Part shown: positions 53,838 to 63,086 of the stretch, piece after piece
Layout: every line of letters starts with the position of its first letter
Position numbering within the stretch: position 1 is the stretch's first letter
NCBI RefSeq assembly: GCF_001020985.1
Contig: NZ_CP011542.1
Location: 3,038,001 to 3,102,000 of the forward strand
DNA from: Corynebacterium mustelae
Lineage (GTDB): Bacteria > Actinomycetota > Actinomycetes > Mycobacteriales > Mycobacteriaceae
Length of the DNA stretch: 64,000 nt
Direction: 5' to 3'
Position numbers and translations under genes: made by a program
The notes under the pieces: generated by a model
What the model saw: the letters and a program-made list of their open reading frames with translations, nothing else
Told to the model about the DNA's origin: nothing
Database searches by the model: none

Positions 53838-54608
53838 ATGTCTATCTCACATCTGCCGCGCACCGCCCGCCGCGCGACTCTTCGCCGCTCTTTCGGCTTG
53901 CTCAACCAATTCCGTTTCGAGCAAACCCAACCCGACCTGTTTTATTCCCACCTCGCCCGCGACACCCGAGAACTCATTGAAGCTCTCCACAAGGACATTA
54001 ACCACGCCCCACTTCATGGACTACGCATACTCGACGTCGGCGGTGGGCCCGGCTACAGCGCCACAGAATTCGAAAACGCAGGCGCAACATACATCAGCCT
54101 CGAACCCGACGTTGGGGAAATGGCTGCCGCTGGCATAACCATCGCCAACGCGGTGCGCGGCGACGGCATGGACCTGCCGTTTCGCACTGATAGTTTCAAC
54201 GTGGTTTACTCCTCTAACGTGGCCGAACACGTACCCCACCCCTGGGACATGGGGGATGAAATGTTGCGGGTATGTGCCCCCGGTGGGCTCGTGATCCTCA
54301 GCTACACTATTTGGCTCGGCCCGTTCGGCGGGCACGAAACCGGGCTATGGTCTCACTATGTTGGCGGCAATTACGCCCGCGACCGTTACACCCGTATCCA
54401 CGGCCACCCGCCCAAAAACAGCTTCGGCACTTCGCTTTTCAGTCTCTCCTGTCGCGCGGGGCTCAACTGGGCCAACACACGTGACGCCGAAGTTAAAGCG
54501 CTCATCCCTAGGTATCATCCGCGCTGGGCTTGGTGGTTGGTACGCATCCCACTGGTGCGCGAATTTCTGGTGAGCAACCTCATCATCGTCCTACGTAAAC
54601 CCACTTAG
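53838..54608 (+). CDS. mtrP: SAM-dependent methyltransferase-like MtrP
   Basis: 256 residues of class I methyltransferase fold: ILDVGGGPGYSATEFE (SAM-binding, about 58-73), then GDGMDLPFRTDSFNVVYSSNVAEHVPHPW with the post-motif. The C. glutamicum MtrP, needed for efficient trehalose mycolate transport, is the counterpart, as is mycobacterial Rv0224c. The name is from position and pattern; the reaction is not known. Confidence 0.75.
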   Translation: MSISHLPRTARRATLRRSFGLLNQFRFEQTQPDLFYSHLARDTRELIEALHKDINHAPLHGLRILDVGGGPGYSATEFENAGATYISLEPDVGEMAAAGITIANAVRGDGMDLPFRTDSFNVVYSSNVAEHVPHPWDMGDEMLRVCAPGGLVILSYTIWLGPFGGHETGLWSHYVGGNYARDRYTRIHGHPPKNSFGTSLFSLSCRAGLNWANTRDAEVKALIPRYHPRWAWWLVRIPLVREFLVSNLIIVLRKPT

Positions 54609-54658
54609 CCCCCAACTAGCACTGATGCAGCAGGTGCATGTCTTGACTGCTGTGTCAT

Positions 54659-54989
54659 GTTGAAGTCGGGGATTGCATAACCACCACTTGAAAACCGCAG
54701 TAAACCTAGCCGCTTCCTACCCGTGCAATCACAATCCCCGACCTTCAACACACCACGCCAACCCCGCACACCTCGGCCGTCGCAAAGTCGGGGATTTTCG
54801 TCTCTCACCGCGCCCAAGCCCGTATTTCCCCACGAAAAACGTCGCACCGATTGGCAATCTCCGACTTCGTACCAGCCTGTGCCCGCCCCGCACGCAACCC
54901 AACGGACACAATGTTGAAGTCGGGGATTTCGTCTCTCACCAGGCAAACCCCAAAAAATCACATCCCCGCAACCACAATCCCCGACTTCA
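54659..54989. repeat. Three intergenic inverted-repeat elements (family A, copies 11-13)
   Basis: Copies at 54659-54749, 54784-54868 and 54913-54989, all using GTCGGGGATT or GTCGGAGATT at the left and AATCCCCGAC or AATCTCCGAC at the right. Copies 12 and 13 also share interior TTTCGTCTCTCACC, so one is a recent duplicate. They fill most of the 500-bp gap before eccC; the rest holds a weak hairpin (TACCGCC/GGCGGTA near 55080) downstream of the eccC stop. Confidence 0.85.
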
Positions 54990-55117
54990 TCAGCTTATCG
55001 CACCCCTTTTTTTGACCCCAGAACGAAACCCCGCGCTTCGATCCTTAGTGGAGCGTGCACAGGGCTTAGCTTTCGTCTGGTTACCGCCGGTTTGGCGGTA
55101 GGTGGGAACCTACCACA

Positions 55118-58100
55118 CTAGAACAGCAGTGGTGCCGGGTAGTGGGCAAGTTGGATTAAGGTTTTTTGCCCATTGCGTCCCACCCACTGAGCGCGGCCTG
55201 GCGGCAGGTTCTGAAGGTAGACGTTAGGCCAGATTTGTCCTTCATTATGGTCGCCGGAAAGCAGGATCCCGGTTGCGCCAGCATCTTTAAGCCCTTGGAT
55301 GACGGCTTCATAATTAGCGCGTCCCATTCCAGAGGAGTTACGGGCAATAATGACGTGTAGTCCAATCCGATTAGCGTGGGCAAAATACGGGATGAGTGGC
55401 CGCAGCGGGTTGTCGGAGCCTTCGATGAGTTCGTAGTCATCCACCACGATGTAGATGTCTGCACCTTCCCAATTCTCACCGGTTGATGCCACCCGCAGTC
55501 GGTGATCCAGTTCTTTTTGCAAGAATTCCACCGCGATGTTGGCGGTCTTGATAGTGCCAACGTATTTGGAAATGTAATCCTTTGGTACAAAGCCAAGGAG
55601 GGTGCGGCGGATATCGAAGATAGCGAAAGTTGCTTGCTCCGGGAAGTGTTGGGCGAGCAGTTCACTGATGATAGTGCGCAGGGTGGAGGTGCGACCAGTT
55701 TTGGTATCCCCAATGATCATCAATAGCTGTTGCTCACCGTCGAGATCCAAAACCGCCGGGCTGAGGTTGTTCTCGGTTACGCCGACCAGCGCTTCGGGCG
55801 CGCCTGGGTGTTCGGCGCGTAACTCCTCGTAAAGGATGTTAGTTGGAAGCATTTTGCCCACCGGGGCGGTCTCGGTGGTGGTACCGTTCCACCCGCCCGC
55901 AATCGCTGCGACGAGCTCCGCTGCGGTTTGGGCGTGAACGACTCCTGGCTGGTTGAAGGTTGGCAGCGCGATCTGGCAGTAGTTCTTATCCATGCTGATT
56001 GCGCGGCCAAGTGGCGCATTTTCCATTTCCATCATGAGTCCACGCCCGTTAACAGAGGCAAGTGGGTTATCCATGCGCAATTCGATGCGGGAGCCGATGG
56101 CCTCCTGTACGTCCCTGCGGAAGTCGGACCATTGTCTGGTAGTGAAAATCACGTGAATGCCGTATTGCAGTCCGCGTTGTGCGAGGTTCTGCACGATTTC
56201 TGCCAGTACGTCGAAGCGTTGTTTGAATTCTTCCCAGCCGTCGATGACGAGGAAAAGATCTGAGGCGGCTATTTCCGGTAGCGCGCCACGTAATTGCATG
56301 TTTCGCATGTCGGTGGCATCGGTAAGGCCATGTTTGGTGAAGAGTTTTTCTCGCCGCGACATCGCGATTTGCAGTTGCGCAATCATCCGATTGAGGCGTT
56401 CTTCGTCGCTGCCGGTGGCCACTGCTGTGACATGCGGCAAATCGGCAAGGTGGCCGAGTAAACCGTCGGACATGTCGACGATCGTGAAGTTCACCTCGGT
56501 CGGGGTGTGAGACAAAGCAGCAGATAGCACGAGAGTGCTGATGGCGGTAGTTTTGCCGGAGTGTTCGCTGCCAATGATGGCCAGGTTGCCGTGTTCGCCA
56601 GTGAGGTTGACCGTAAGCGGGCCGCGCCATTGTTCCCTGGGGTTATCTTTGACGCCAAGGGTGAAGTCAAGATATTTTTCCTGCGGCACGGCAAGCCCCC
56701 GGTTGGAGGTGAGTTGCGCTTCATCGAGCACCTCTTCAAGTCCAATTTCTTCAGCAAGCGGTGGCAACCAAATTTGGTTGGTACGCAGTTCCGATGGCCT
56801 AAGCCGGTCGAGCACAACCTGGATGGTAGAACGATCGTCGGTGCCGGGGGTGGTTGCGGCAGCATCGGTTGCTTTTCGACGCTCCAACCACGCACTTGTC
56901 GTGTTCCGCAGTTCCAACGGCATGCCAATGGCAGGCATGCTACCTGGGTGGTGCTTCTCACTTGGCAGATATGGATCGGAAACTATCGCTGCCCGGAACC
57001 TGCTGTAAGTACCGCTGTCGGTCTTAAGATAACCGAAGCCTGGGTGCTCTGGTAGCTCCAACGCATCGGTGGTTCCCAATGTGAAACCAGAATCGCTAGC
57101 CGAGTCGGTGCGTAGCGTCAAGTGGTAATTCAGATATGGCGCTAACCCATTGATGGTTTCATCTTCTAGGTGTTCGGTTGCCAAAATCAGGTGTAATCCA
57201 ACTTTATGGCCGATCCGGCCGATCTGAACAAGCAGATCGATAAAGTCTGGCTTAGCCGCGAGCAGCTCCTGGTATTCGTCGATGACGATAAACAGGTGCG
57301 GCATGGGTTCTTGGATTTGGCCTCGCTCACGCAGCCGGTTGTAGTCATGGATGGTGGCAACGTTTCCAGCGCTTTGCATCATCCGCTGCCGCCGCTGGAT
57401 TTCACCAAGAATTGCGTCGTGCAGTCGGGTGATGAGGCCAGCGGAATCTTTCAAGTTCTGCACGATTGCGGCAGTGTGCGGCAAACCACAGAAGCCGGTG
57501 AAGGTACCGCCCGCTTTAGCGTCGACAAGCACGATGGCAAAGTTCTCGGGCGAATGGCGCACCACATTGCCTAAGACGATGGTCTGCAGAAGTTCCGATT
57601 TTCCGGAACCAGGGCCGCCAACGCAGATGCCGTGTGGCCCCATGCCTTCAAAGTCAGATTCTTTAATATCAAGACCCACTGGCTCGCCGTGAGTGTCGAT
57701 ACCAAATGGGGCGGTGAGGAAATCGTCCAGGTGACGTGGGGCCCAGAGCTCTTCAATGTTGTAATCGTTGAAATTCCCAACCCCCAGCAAAGTATCCAAG
57801 GTGATTGGGTGTTGTAGTGGATCGTCGTCTTCTGGCGCGTCGTCAGCTCGCAGAGGCGCTAGTTCACGCGCTATAGCATCTGCCAACTGCGGCGACAGGC
57901 TGTCAAGGGTGCCTGCGGTACCACCGTATAACAACCGCGCATCATATCCTGCTGCACCGGCTTGTGGCGAAAACCGACCAAGGTCGACCGTAAAATGCGG
58001 AGTGGGTGAACCGAAAAGGGAAATTCGAATATCTGCCGCAACGGAAGCATTGTTGCGGGATGTCACGATCACGCTTATACCGGCGACGGAGACATCTGGG

Positions 58101-59080
58101 ATCGTTGCAATATGGGAAAGCACGGACATTCCATGCTCCGAATCCGCATCGACAACGATGAGCAGGTGTGGGGTATGTGACCCAGGTTCGTCTCGACGCC
58201 GTTCAATCTCTGCGATGAGGTTAGCTGCGGACTCTGCATCATCGCTGACATTTCGGGTACCCACCGGACCGTCCAGGGTGTGATCGTCGCTAAGATGCGG
58301 CAGCCAGAGCGCCCACGAACCGGTATCAGCAGCCCCCGATAACGGCAAAGCAAAATGAATTTTTAGATCAGTTGGGGAATGCATGACAGCGGCTTGCAAC
58401 ACAAGCGCACGAACTGCGTTTGCGGTGGCGTTCGGCGCGCCGGTAATCATCACCACGCCGCGCAGCGGAACAGCGATGGGCAAATCATTAATCCGCTCAA
58501 CCCGGCGTAACATGCGTGCAACATGGGCGTAAGCGGTACGATCAGGTGCCACATCAATGGCGGGGACTTCGATTCCGCAAGCCAGATCGCCAGGGCCTTG
58601 CCCGAGCCGAACCACAAGGAAATCTGAGTCATCAGGCCGACGCTCCCACAGCCGTTCCGGCTGGCGAATTACGTTACGCAGCGCACTTGGGGCTGGGTTA
58701 TGCCGTAGCGAGTAGTCGCGTTGGGTTTCGGCTTGATTCCGAAGTGCAGCTTCACAGTTTTCCAATTCTGCAATGTATAAGGCCCGTTGCGTCTTCGCTT
58801 TTCGACGCGCACCAGTGTTGCCGACCACCCACATCAATGCCCCCAGCACGATGGCCACCAGGAGCATTCCGCCACCAACGGCCAACCATACGGGGTCTTG
58901 TAAGAACCAGATGACCAGTCCCATACCAACAGCACCGATCAACAGCAACAACACCTTAAGCAGGCCTGAAGCCTTGCTTAAGACACCTGCGGTGGGCGGC
59001 AAGGCACCGAGCCGCACTGGACTCTCAGGCTTAATATCGTGCTGCACACGGTCAGGACGATGAACTAAACGAGTACTCAT
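55118..59080 (-). CDS. eccC: Type VII secretion ATPase EccC (single chain)
   Basis: FtsK/SpoIIIE-type motor of an ESX system, 1320 residues, unsplit. Two N-terminal membrane helices (about 35-90), a DUF-like domain, then three nucleotide-binding domains. Domain 1 has GGPGSGKSELLQ and FIVIDEYQELL (complete); domain 2 has GSEHSGKTTAIST and LFLVIDGWEEF (D without the following catalytic E in the usual place); domain 3 has IGDTKTGRTSTLRT and IYIVVDDYELI. In ESX systems domains 2 and 3 are often degenerate and substrate-linked. Acts at the inner membrane. Confidence 0.93.
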   Translation of the reverse strand: MSTRLVHRPDRVQHDIKPESPVRLGALPPTAGVLSKASGLLKVLLLLIGAVGMGLVIWFLQDPVWLAVGGGMLLVAIVLGALMWVVGNTGARRKAKTQRALYIAELENCEAALRNQAETQRDYSLRHNPAPSALRNVIRQPERLWERRPDDSDFLVVRLGQGPGDLACGIEVPAIDVAPDRTAYAHVARMLRRVERINDLPIAVPLRGVVMITGAPNATANAVRALVLQAAVMHSPTDLKIHFALPLSGAADTGSWALWLPHLSDDHTLDGPVGTRNVSDDAESAANLIAEIERRRDEPGSHTPHLLIVVDADSEHGMSVLSHIATIPDVSVAGISVIVTSRNNASVAADIRISLFGSPTPHFTVDLGRFSPQAGAAGYDARLLYGGTAGTLDSLSPQLADAIARELAPLRADDAPEDDDPLQHPITLDTLLGVGNFNDYNIEELWAPRHLDDFLTAPFGIDTHGEPVGLDIKESDFEGMGPHGICVGGPGSGKSELLQTIVLGNVVRHSPENFAIVLVDAKAGGTFTGFCGLPHTAAIVQNLKDSAGLITRLHDAILGEIQRRQRMMQSAGNVATIHDYNRLRERGQIQEPMPHLFIVIDEYQELLAAKPDFIDLLVQIGRIGHKVGLHLILATEHLEDETINGLAPYLNYHLTLRTDSASDSGFTLGTTDALELPEHPGFGYLKTDSGTYSRFRAAIVSDPYLPSEKHHPGSMPAIGMPLELRNTTSAWLERRKATDAAATTPGTDDRSTIQVVLDRLRPSELRTNQIWLPPLAEEIGLEEVLDEAQLTSNRGLAVPQEKYLDFTLGVKDNPREQWRGPLTVNLTGEHGNLAIIGSEHSGKTTAISTLVLSAALSHTPTEVNFTIVDMSDGLLGHLADLPHVTAVATGSDEERLNRMIAQLQIAMSRREKLFTKHGLTDATDMRNMQLRGALPEIAASDLFLVIDGWEEFKQRFDVLAEIVQNLAQRGLQYGIHVIFTTRQWSDFRRDVQEAIGSRIELRMDNPLASVNGRGLMMEMENAPLGRAISMDKNYCQIALPTFNQPGVVHAQTAAELVAAIAGGWNGTTTETAPVGKMLPTNILYEELRAEHPGAPEALVGVTENNLSPAVLDLDGEQQLLMIIGDTKTGRTSTLRTIISELLAQHFPEQATFAIFDIRRTLLGFVPKDYISKYVGTIKTANIAVEFLQKELDHRLRVASTGENWEGADIYIVVDDYELIEGSDNPLRPLIPYFAHANRIGLHVIIARNSSGMGRANYEAVIQGLKDAGATGILLSGDHNEGQIWPNVYLQNLPPGRAQWVGRNGQKTLIQLAHYPAPLLF

Positions 59081-59186
59081 GAATTCCCTTCGGAAAACGA
59101 TTATCCGACGCGTTTAATTATCCACGTTTTCGGCGTTTCAGTCTAAAGCTTTCTTTTAAGCATTAAACCGTGAAATCATCATTATT

Positions 59187-60635
59187 ATGGCAACTGTGTT
59201 TATTCGCCTTAGCGTTTTTTACAATGATCGACAATTAGACGTGAGCGTGCCTGCTCACCGGCCAATCGTCGACGTCATCGATGACATCACCAACCTGCTT
59301 GGTGTCCCCTCCGTCGCTCCTGGAAGCGACGATGACCCTAAAGCAGACACTCAGCCGTGGGCATTGTCCTCCCCCACAAAGGGGTTACTGGATTCGGAAT
59401 TAACCCTCGACGATTACTCCATCGTCGACGGCCAACGTCTCTACCTAACCCCACAACTTGCTGCTGCTCACTCCCCCTTTGTCGATCACGCAGTTCCTGA
59501 ACTTCGCAGCGCTGTGGCGGCAACCACCTGGCGTTGGGCGGATTCCACTCGCGCTACCGGTTACTTCATTGTCGCCACGGTTCTTGCGCTGCTGGTGTAT
59601 TTCCCAACGCTTGGTGCAGTGTATTCCGCCCCAAACGACTTCTCCGCCTGGTCCCTTCCCACGATCGTCCCGGCAGCCATATGTCTAGCAATCACCCTCA
59701 TATTCCTGATAGCAGCATTCCTCCAACCAGTTAAACCTATGCGCTGGTTAGGCCTAATTACGCCACTCACTGCGATAGCTGCCACCAGTCCTTTCCTCAC
59801 TCCACTTCCCGCTGGTCGCGAATGGTCGGGGTTGGTATCAGTCGCCTGCATAGCTGCAATTCCCGCAGCGCTGGCGGCTGGCCGCAAAACCGAACGTACC
59901 GGGCGAGGCGGCGCACTAGCGCTCTTGCTGGTCGCGCTCGCAGGTGTTGCGTTATACACCGCCAATTACTTTGGCATCAGTGCGTTGGCGTTTAGCGCCT
60001 GGGGCGCCTGGGTTCCGATCGTTGCGCTTATCATCGCACCGAGTTTCGCCGTGAAGTCGGCAGGGCTGACCGCACTGCTTCGGGAAAATGACAATGGCGC
60101 TGCGGTATCGCGCACGGATATTCGTCGAAAAGCAATTAAAGCCGCAACCATATGTGACGGCCTGGTGTGGTTCGCCACGGCTACTGCATTCTTTATCATT
60201 GTCACCTTGGCATCTAGCCCGTACTGGCAGCAGGGAATCCTGGCGGCAGTCTTGTCTATCATCATGCTGCTGCGTACCGCTAGCTTCAGCGATGCTCGAC
60301 GCATCACCCCACTAATCCTTAGCGGAACCGTTGGATTAGCACTCTGCGCTGCTGCCTGTGTCCCTTGGGCAAAGACTTTCAACGATAGTGAAAAACCACA
60401 CAACCCGTGGTGGCTTTCAGCCGCATCCGACCAATGGTTGACTGGCGCAGTTTTCGCTGGCACTTGTTTGTTACTCGTTCTGGCGATCATCCTCATCGCA
60501 AAACGCAAACCGGCTACAACGCCTACCAATTCCTCCAGTACGATCGGCACACTCGATACCATTTTCACGGTTGCTGCAATTCCAGTGATCCTGGTGGCAC
60601 AAGGTGTCTTTAGCTACTTCTGGGCTCTGTCCTAG
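59187..60635 (+). CDS. eccD: Type VII secretion membrane protein EccD
   Basis: 482 residues: N-terminal ubiquitin-like (YukD) domain (about 1-90, with FIRLSVFYNDRQLDVSVP), then about 11 membrane helices. EccD forms the bulk of the ESX membrane channel with EccC. It diverges from eccC with a 106-bp promoter gap, the arrangement of mycobacterial ESX-4. EccB, MycP and WXG100 substrates were not seen in the window; they may lie beyond 64000. Confidence 0.9.
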   Translation: MATVFIRLSVFYNDRQLDVSVPAHRPIVDVIDDITNLLGVPSVAPGSDDDPKADTQPWALSSPTKGLLDSELTLDDYSIVDGQRLYLTPQLAAAHSPFVDHAVPELRSAVAATTWRWADSTRATGYFIVATVLALLVYFPTLGAVYSAPNDFSAWSLPTIVPAAICLAITLIFLIAAFLQPVKPMRWLGLITPLTAIAATSPFLTPLPAGREWSGLVSVACIAAIPAALAAGRKTERTGRGGALALLLVALAGVALYTANYFGISALAFSAWGAWVPIVALIIAPSFAVKSAGLTALLRENDNGAAVSRTDIRRKAIKAATICDGLVWFATATAFFIIVTLASSPYWQQGILAAVLSIIMLLRTASFSDARRITPLILSGTVGLALCAAACVPWAKTFNDSEKPHNPWWLSAASDQWLTGAVFAGTCLLLVLAIILIAKRKPATTPTNSSSTIGTLDTIFTVAAIPVILVAQGVFSYFWALS

Positions 60636-60665
60636 CACCCGATTACTTCACATTTGCCGCCCACT

Positions 60666-60705
60666 CCCCGCTTAAGGTGCATTCGCATCAATCGGCGGGG
60701 TTTTA
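60666..60705 (+). terminator. Terminator after eccD
   Basis: Arms CCCCGC (60666-60671) and GCGGGG (60695-60700) followed by TTTTATAATT. Short stem, 23-nt loop. Confidence 0.55.
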
Positions 60706-60766
60706 TAATTCCCAGGTTTCCTCAACCAAGCACACGGCTAGTAGCGGTGCCAAGTCTCATGACTAT

Positions 60767-60997
60767 AAAGTCGGAGATTCGTACCTGGATATCTAAAACA
60801 TCCCGGTTTTTCCGAGGTCAGCGCGCACCATTTCTCTAGCGTTTGGCATATCTCCGACTTCAGGTCGAACACCATCCCCAACTTTAAAACGCACCTGTAG
60901 ATCTCAGTACTAAAGTCGGAGATTTCAACCATGCTCGCCTGTGAAGCGGTCTTGTTACTGGTGTTTTGATTAGCGGCTAGAGCAAAAATCCGACTTC
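60767..60997. repeat. Two intergenic inverted-repeat elements (family A, copies 14-15)
   Basis: 60767-60861 (TAAAGTCGGAGATTCG ... ATATCTCCGACTTC) and 60911-60997 (TAAAGTCGGAGATTTC ... AAAAATCCGACTTC), in the convergent gap between eccD and the Pro/Glu-rich gene. Confidence 0.75.
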
Positions 60998-61080
60998 AAT
61001 TCCGACCGGATTTTTTGCGTATCCAACCTATTTCGACGGTTATAACGTCGCGTATTTACTGCCCGGCGCGTGATAAAACA

Positions 61081-61123
61081 AAAAAGCCCAGTAAAACGAA
61101 CGCTGTACTCGTTTTACTGGGCG
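61081..61123 (-). terminator. Terminator of the Pro/Glu-rich protein gene
   Basis: Arms GCCCAGTAAAACGA (61087-61100) and TCGTTTTACTGGGC (61110-61123), perfect over 14 bp, with TTTTTTGTTTT on the minus strand after it. Confidence 0.9.
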
Positions 61124-61137
61124 TAATCTAAAAATGG

Positions 61138-62904
61138 TTAGATCATTTGCATAATTTTCGCAGTCGCGATTAAAACAGCAAGTAAAATGACTGCCACGGT
61201 AGCGGAGACGATCATGATATTCAACGTCAACGGTTTGGTCCTAGGGACCGAGTTTTCAAAGCATAAGGCCTGAGTGGCCAGCTGCATCCGCAAGCGTTCT
61301 GCTTCCCGCGTAGTAGGCATTGGAATGAGCGTGCTGGTTTCCAGCTGTGTAGCTGGTGGCACCACAACCGCAACAGCCACCTCATTTTGTGTCTCATCCT
61401 GTAGTTGGGGCTGAGCCTCGTAATTCGGTTCAGACTGTAATTCAGTTTGCGGTTCGGTAGCGGTGAGCGCATCAGTGACGGCCGGTGTATTAGCTTCTGG
61501 TTGTGGTGCGGCTTCGGCCACTGGCACTGGTGTGGCTTCCGGTTGTGGTGCAGCTTCAACCAATGCGGAACTAGGCTTACCCTGAGTGGCGCTCACTGCG
61601 GCAGCAACACCGGTGATCGCAACTGCACCCGTTGCGATCACGCCCCCTGGTGAGGCCGATTCCATCACGGGATCGGCCGTTGCCCCAGCCACCGGCTCGG
61701 CCGCCGGTTCAACTGGTGGTTGAACCAGATCCGCTACAGCAGGAGGCGCCGGTTCGACATCTGCAACTTCCGTTGGAACCGCATCAGCTACGTTAAAGTC
61801 CGGTTCGGAAGCTGGCCAGGTATCCGTGACTGGCGCCACAGTAATGTCCGTTTCCGCTGGGTTGACTACCGCACCTGGTGGTTGGACGTGATCCACAGTT
61901 TCGACTACCCCAACGGGTTCGGCGACCACCGTTGGTTCTTGGGTCTCTATCGGGGTTTCTACTATGACGTATTGTTCCGCAACGGCATCTGGATGCGGAA
62001 CAAATACGGATCCTCCTTGCGGCTCGGCAAGAATTTCCCGCTGTGGCTGCGCAACAACCTCTGGCTGCTGGGTCACAGTGACAACCGTGTCATAGGAAGG
62101 CTCGATTTCTTCCGCTGAATACGTGGCGTCGTAGGTAAGCTCAGGCTGCGCTTCAACTTCGGAAGAATCCACTGGTTGTGGGTAAGGATCTGCAACATAC
62201 TGCGGTTCAGTAACCTCTTCAAGTTCTGGTTGGCTGTAACTACCGTGGAACCCGCGCATATCTGGGTAATCAGCTACGTGAAATTCAGGCGCTGGTGGCT
62301 GTGCATCCACAACTGGATTCTCCGGCTGCGGTTGGTAGTATTCGGCAGTTTGCTGTGGCACCGGTTCTTCGGCTACGTCCTCGGAAATGGGAATCACGTC
62401 AGCCAATTCGGTCGGTGTTACCGCATCATAGCCATAATTTTCGTAAGCAACTGGCTGATTGTCTGTGCCGTACTGCTGTCCCTCGTAGTTTTCGATCACC
62501 GCTGCGTCAGAATCCCCCTGATAGTGCAATTGCTGTTCATGCTGCGGCTCGGCGTTTACTTCAGGGGAAATATCCTCTAACGGAAGGTCGGTATCGTAAG
62601 CGGAGATGTTATAGTCGGCCGCCATTTGTTGTTCTGGCGGTAGTTCCGCCAGAACTGGTTCTTGTGCTTCGCTCAGTTCTGCCAGTTGCGGCTCAGCGGC
62701 GGATTGCTCAGGTTGAATCTGTTGCGGCGCGGCAGACACCGCAGCGGCAGGCTTAATGGATGCAAGTGGCGCGCCCACTGCTGCTGCGGTGGGTGCGTAC
62801 AACCCACCGCGCGCCACCGCTGCAGCCGGATCAAACGGCGGTTTGAAAACCGGCTGCACCGTTGGCTCAATTATTAAGCTGTCGATGTCTAGTCGTGCCT
62901 TCAT
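61138..62904 (-). CDS. Large acidic Pro/Glu/Ala/Gln-rich tail-anchored protein
   Basis: 588 residues, low complexity with high Pro, Glu, Ala, Gln and Val, no cysteine-rich motif, and a single C-terminal hydrophobic helix (LTLNIMIVSATVAVILLAVLIATAKIMQMI). No signal peptide, so the bulk should be cytoplasmic with a C-tail anchor. Unrecognised family. Placed between EccD and a lipoprotein/transglycosylase pair; a role tied to type VII secretion or cell wall is a guess from position. ATG at 62902-62904, GAAAG upstream. Confidence 0.75.
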   Translation of the reverse strand: MKARLDIDSLIIEPTVQPVFKPPFDPAAAVARGGLYAPTAAAVGAPLASIKPAAAVSAAPQQIQPEQSAAEPQLAELSEAQEPVLAELPPEQQMAADYNISAYDTDLPLEDISPEVNAEPQHEQQLHYQGDSDAAVIENYEGQQYGTDNQPVAYENYGYDAVTPTELADVIPISEDVAEEPVPQQTAEYYQPQPENPVVDAQPPAPEFHVADYPDMRGFHGSYSQPELEEVTEPQYVADPYPQPVDSSEVEAQPELTYDATYSAEEIEPSYDTVVTVTQQPEVVAQPQREILAEPQGGSVFVPHPDAVAEQYVIVETPIETQEPTVVAEPVGVVETVDHVQPPGAVVNPAETDITVAPVTDTWPASEPDFNVADAVPTEVADVEPAPPAVADLVQPPVEPAAEPVAGATADPVMESASPGGVIATGAVAITGVAAAVSATQGKPSSALVEAAPQPEATPVPVAEAAPQPEANTPAVTDALTATEPQTELQSEPNYEAQPQLQDETQNEVAVAVVVPPATQLETSTLIPMPTTREAERLRMQLATQALCFENSVPRTKPLTLNIMIVSATVAVILLAVLIATAKIMQMI

Positions 62905-63086
62905 TTTTTGGTTCTTTCTTGTTTTCCTATGAGATTCCTATGATATTGCCTTAACAGAAAATATGTAAGCCGCTTTTTATTTTGTGTCGGTTTCATGCCA
63001 GCTCCCCCCCTGGCCCCGTGGTGATTTTTGGTCACCACAGCTACCCAGACCGCTTTCTTAATCGGCTAAGTTTCTGTTTGTCCCAG

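Larger units (their letters stand above)
3572..60133. repeat. Dispersed 10-mer GTCGA(A/C)AAGC, 26 copies
   Basis: GTCGAAAAGC plus strand: 3572, 5181, 8899, 13171, 21507, 26987, 31201, 49246, 60124; minus strand (as GCTTTTCGAC): 7648, 18390, 23510, 26394, 32547, 48010, 56871, 58797. GTCGACAAGC plus: 17759, 19608, 22576, 23866, 34869, 45621, 57521; minus: 41176, 52578. Copies occur in coding sequence in several frames (VEK, RKA, LFD, STS) and between genes. It is not a gene feature; see the findings. Confidence 0.9.

Noticed and set aside
63018-63040. GTGGTGA/TCACCAC hairpin downstream of the lipoprotein gene as a terminator
   Set aside because: The stem is good but no T-run follows on the minus strand, so a terminator role is not supported.
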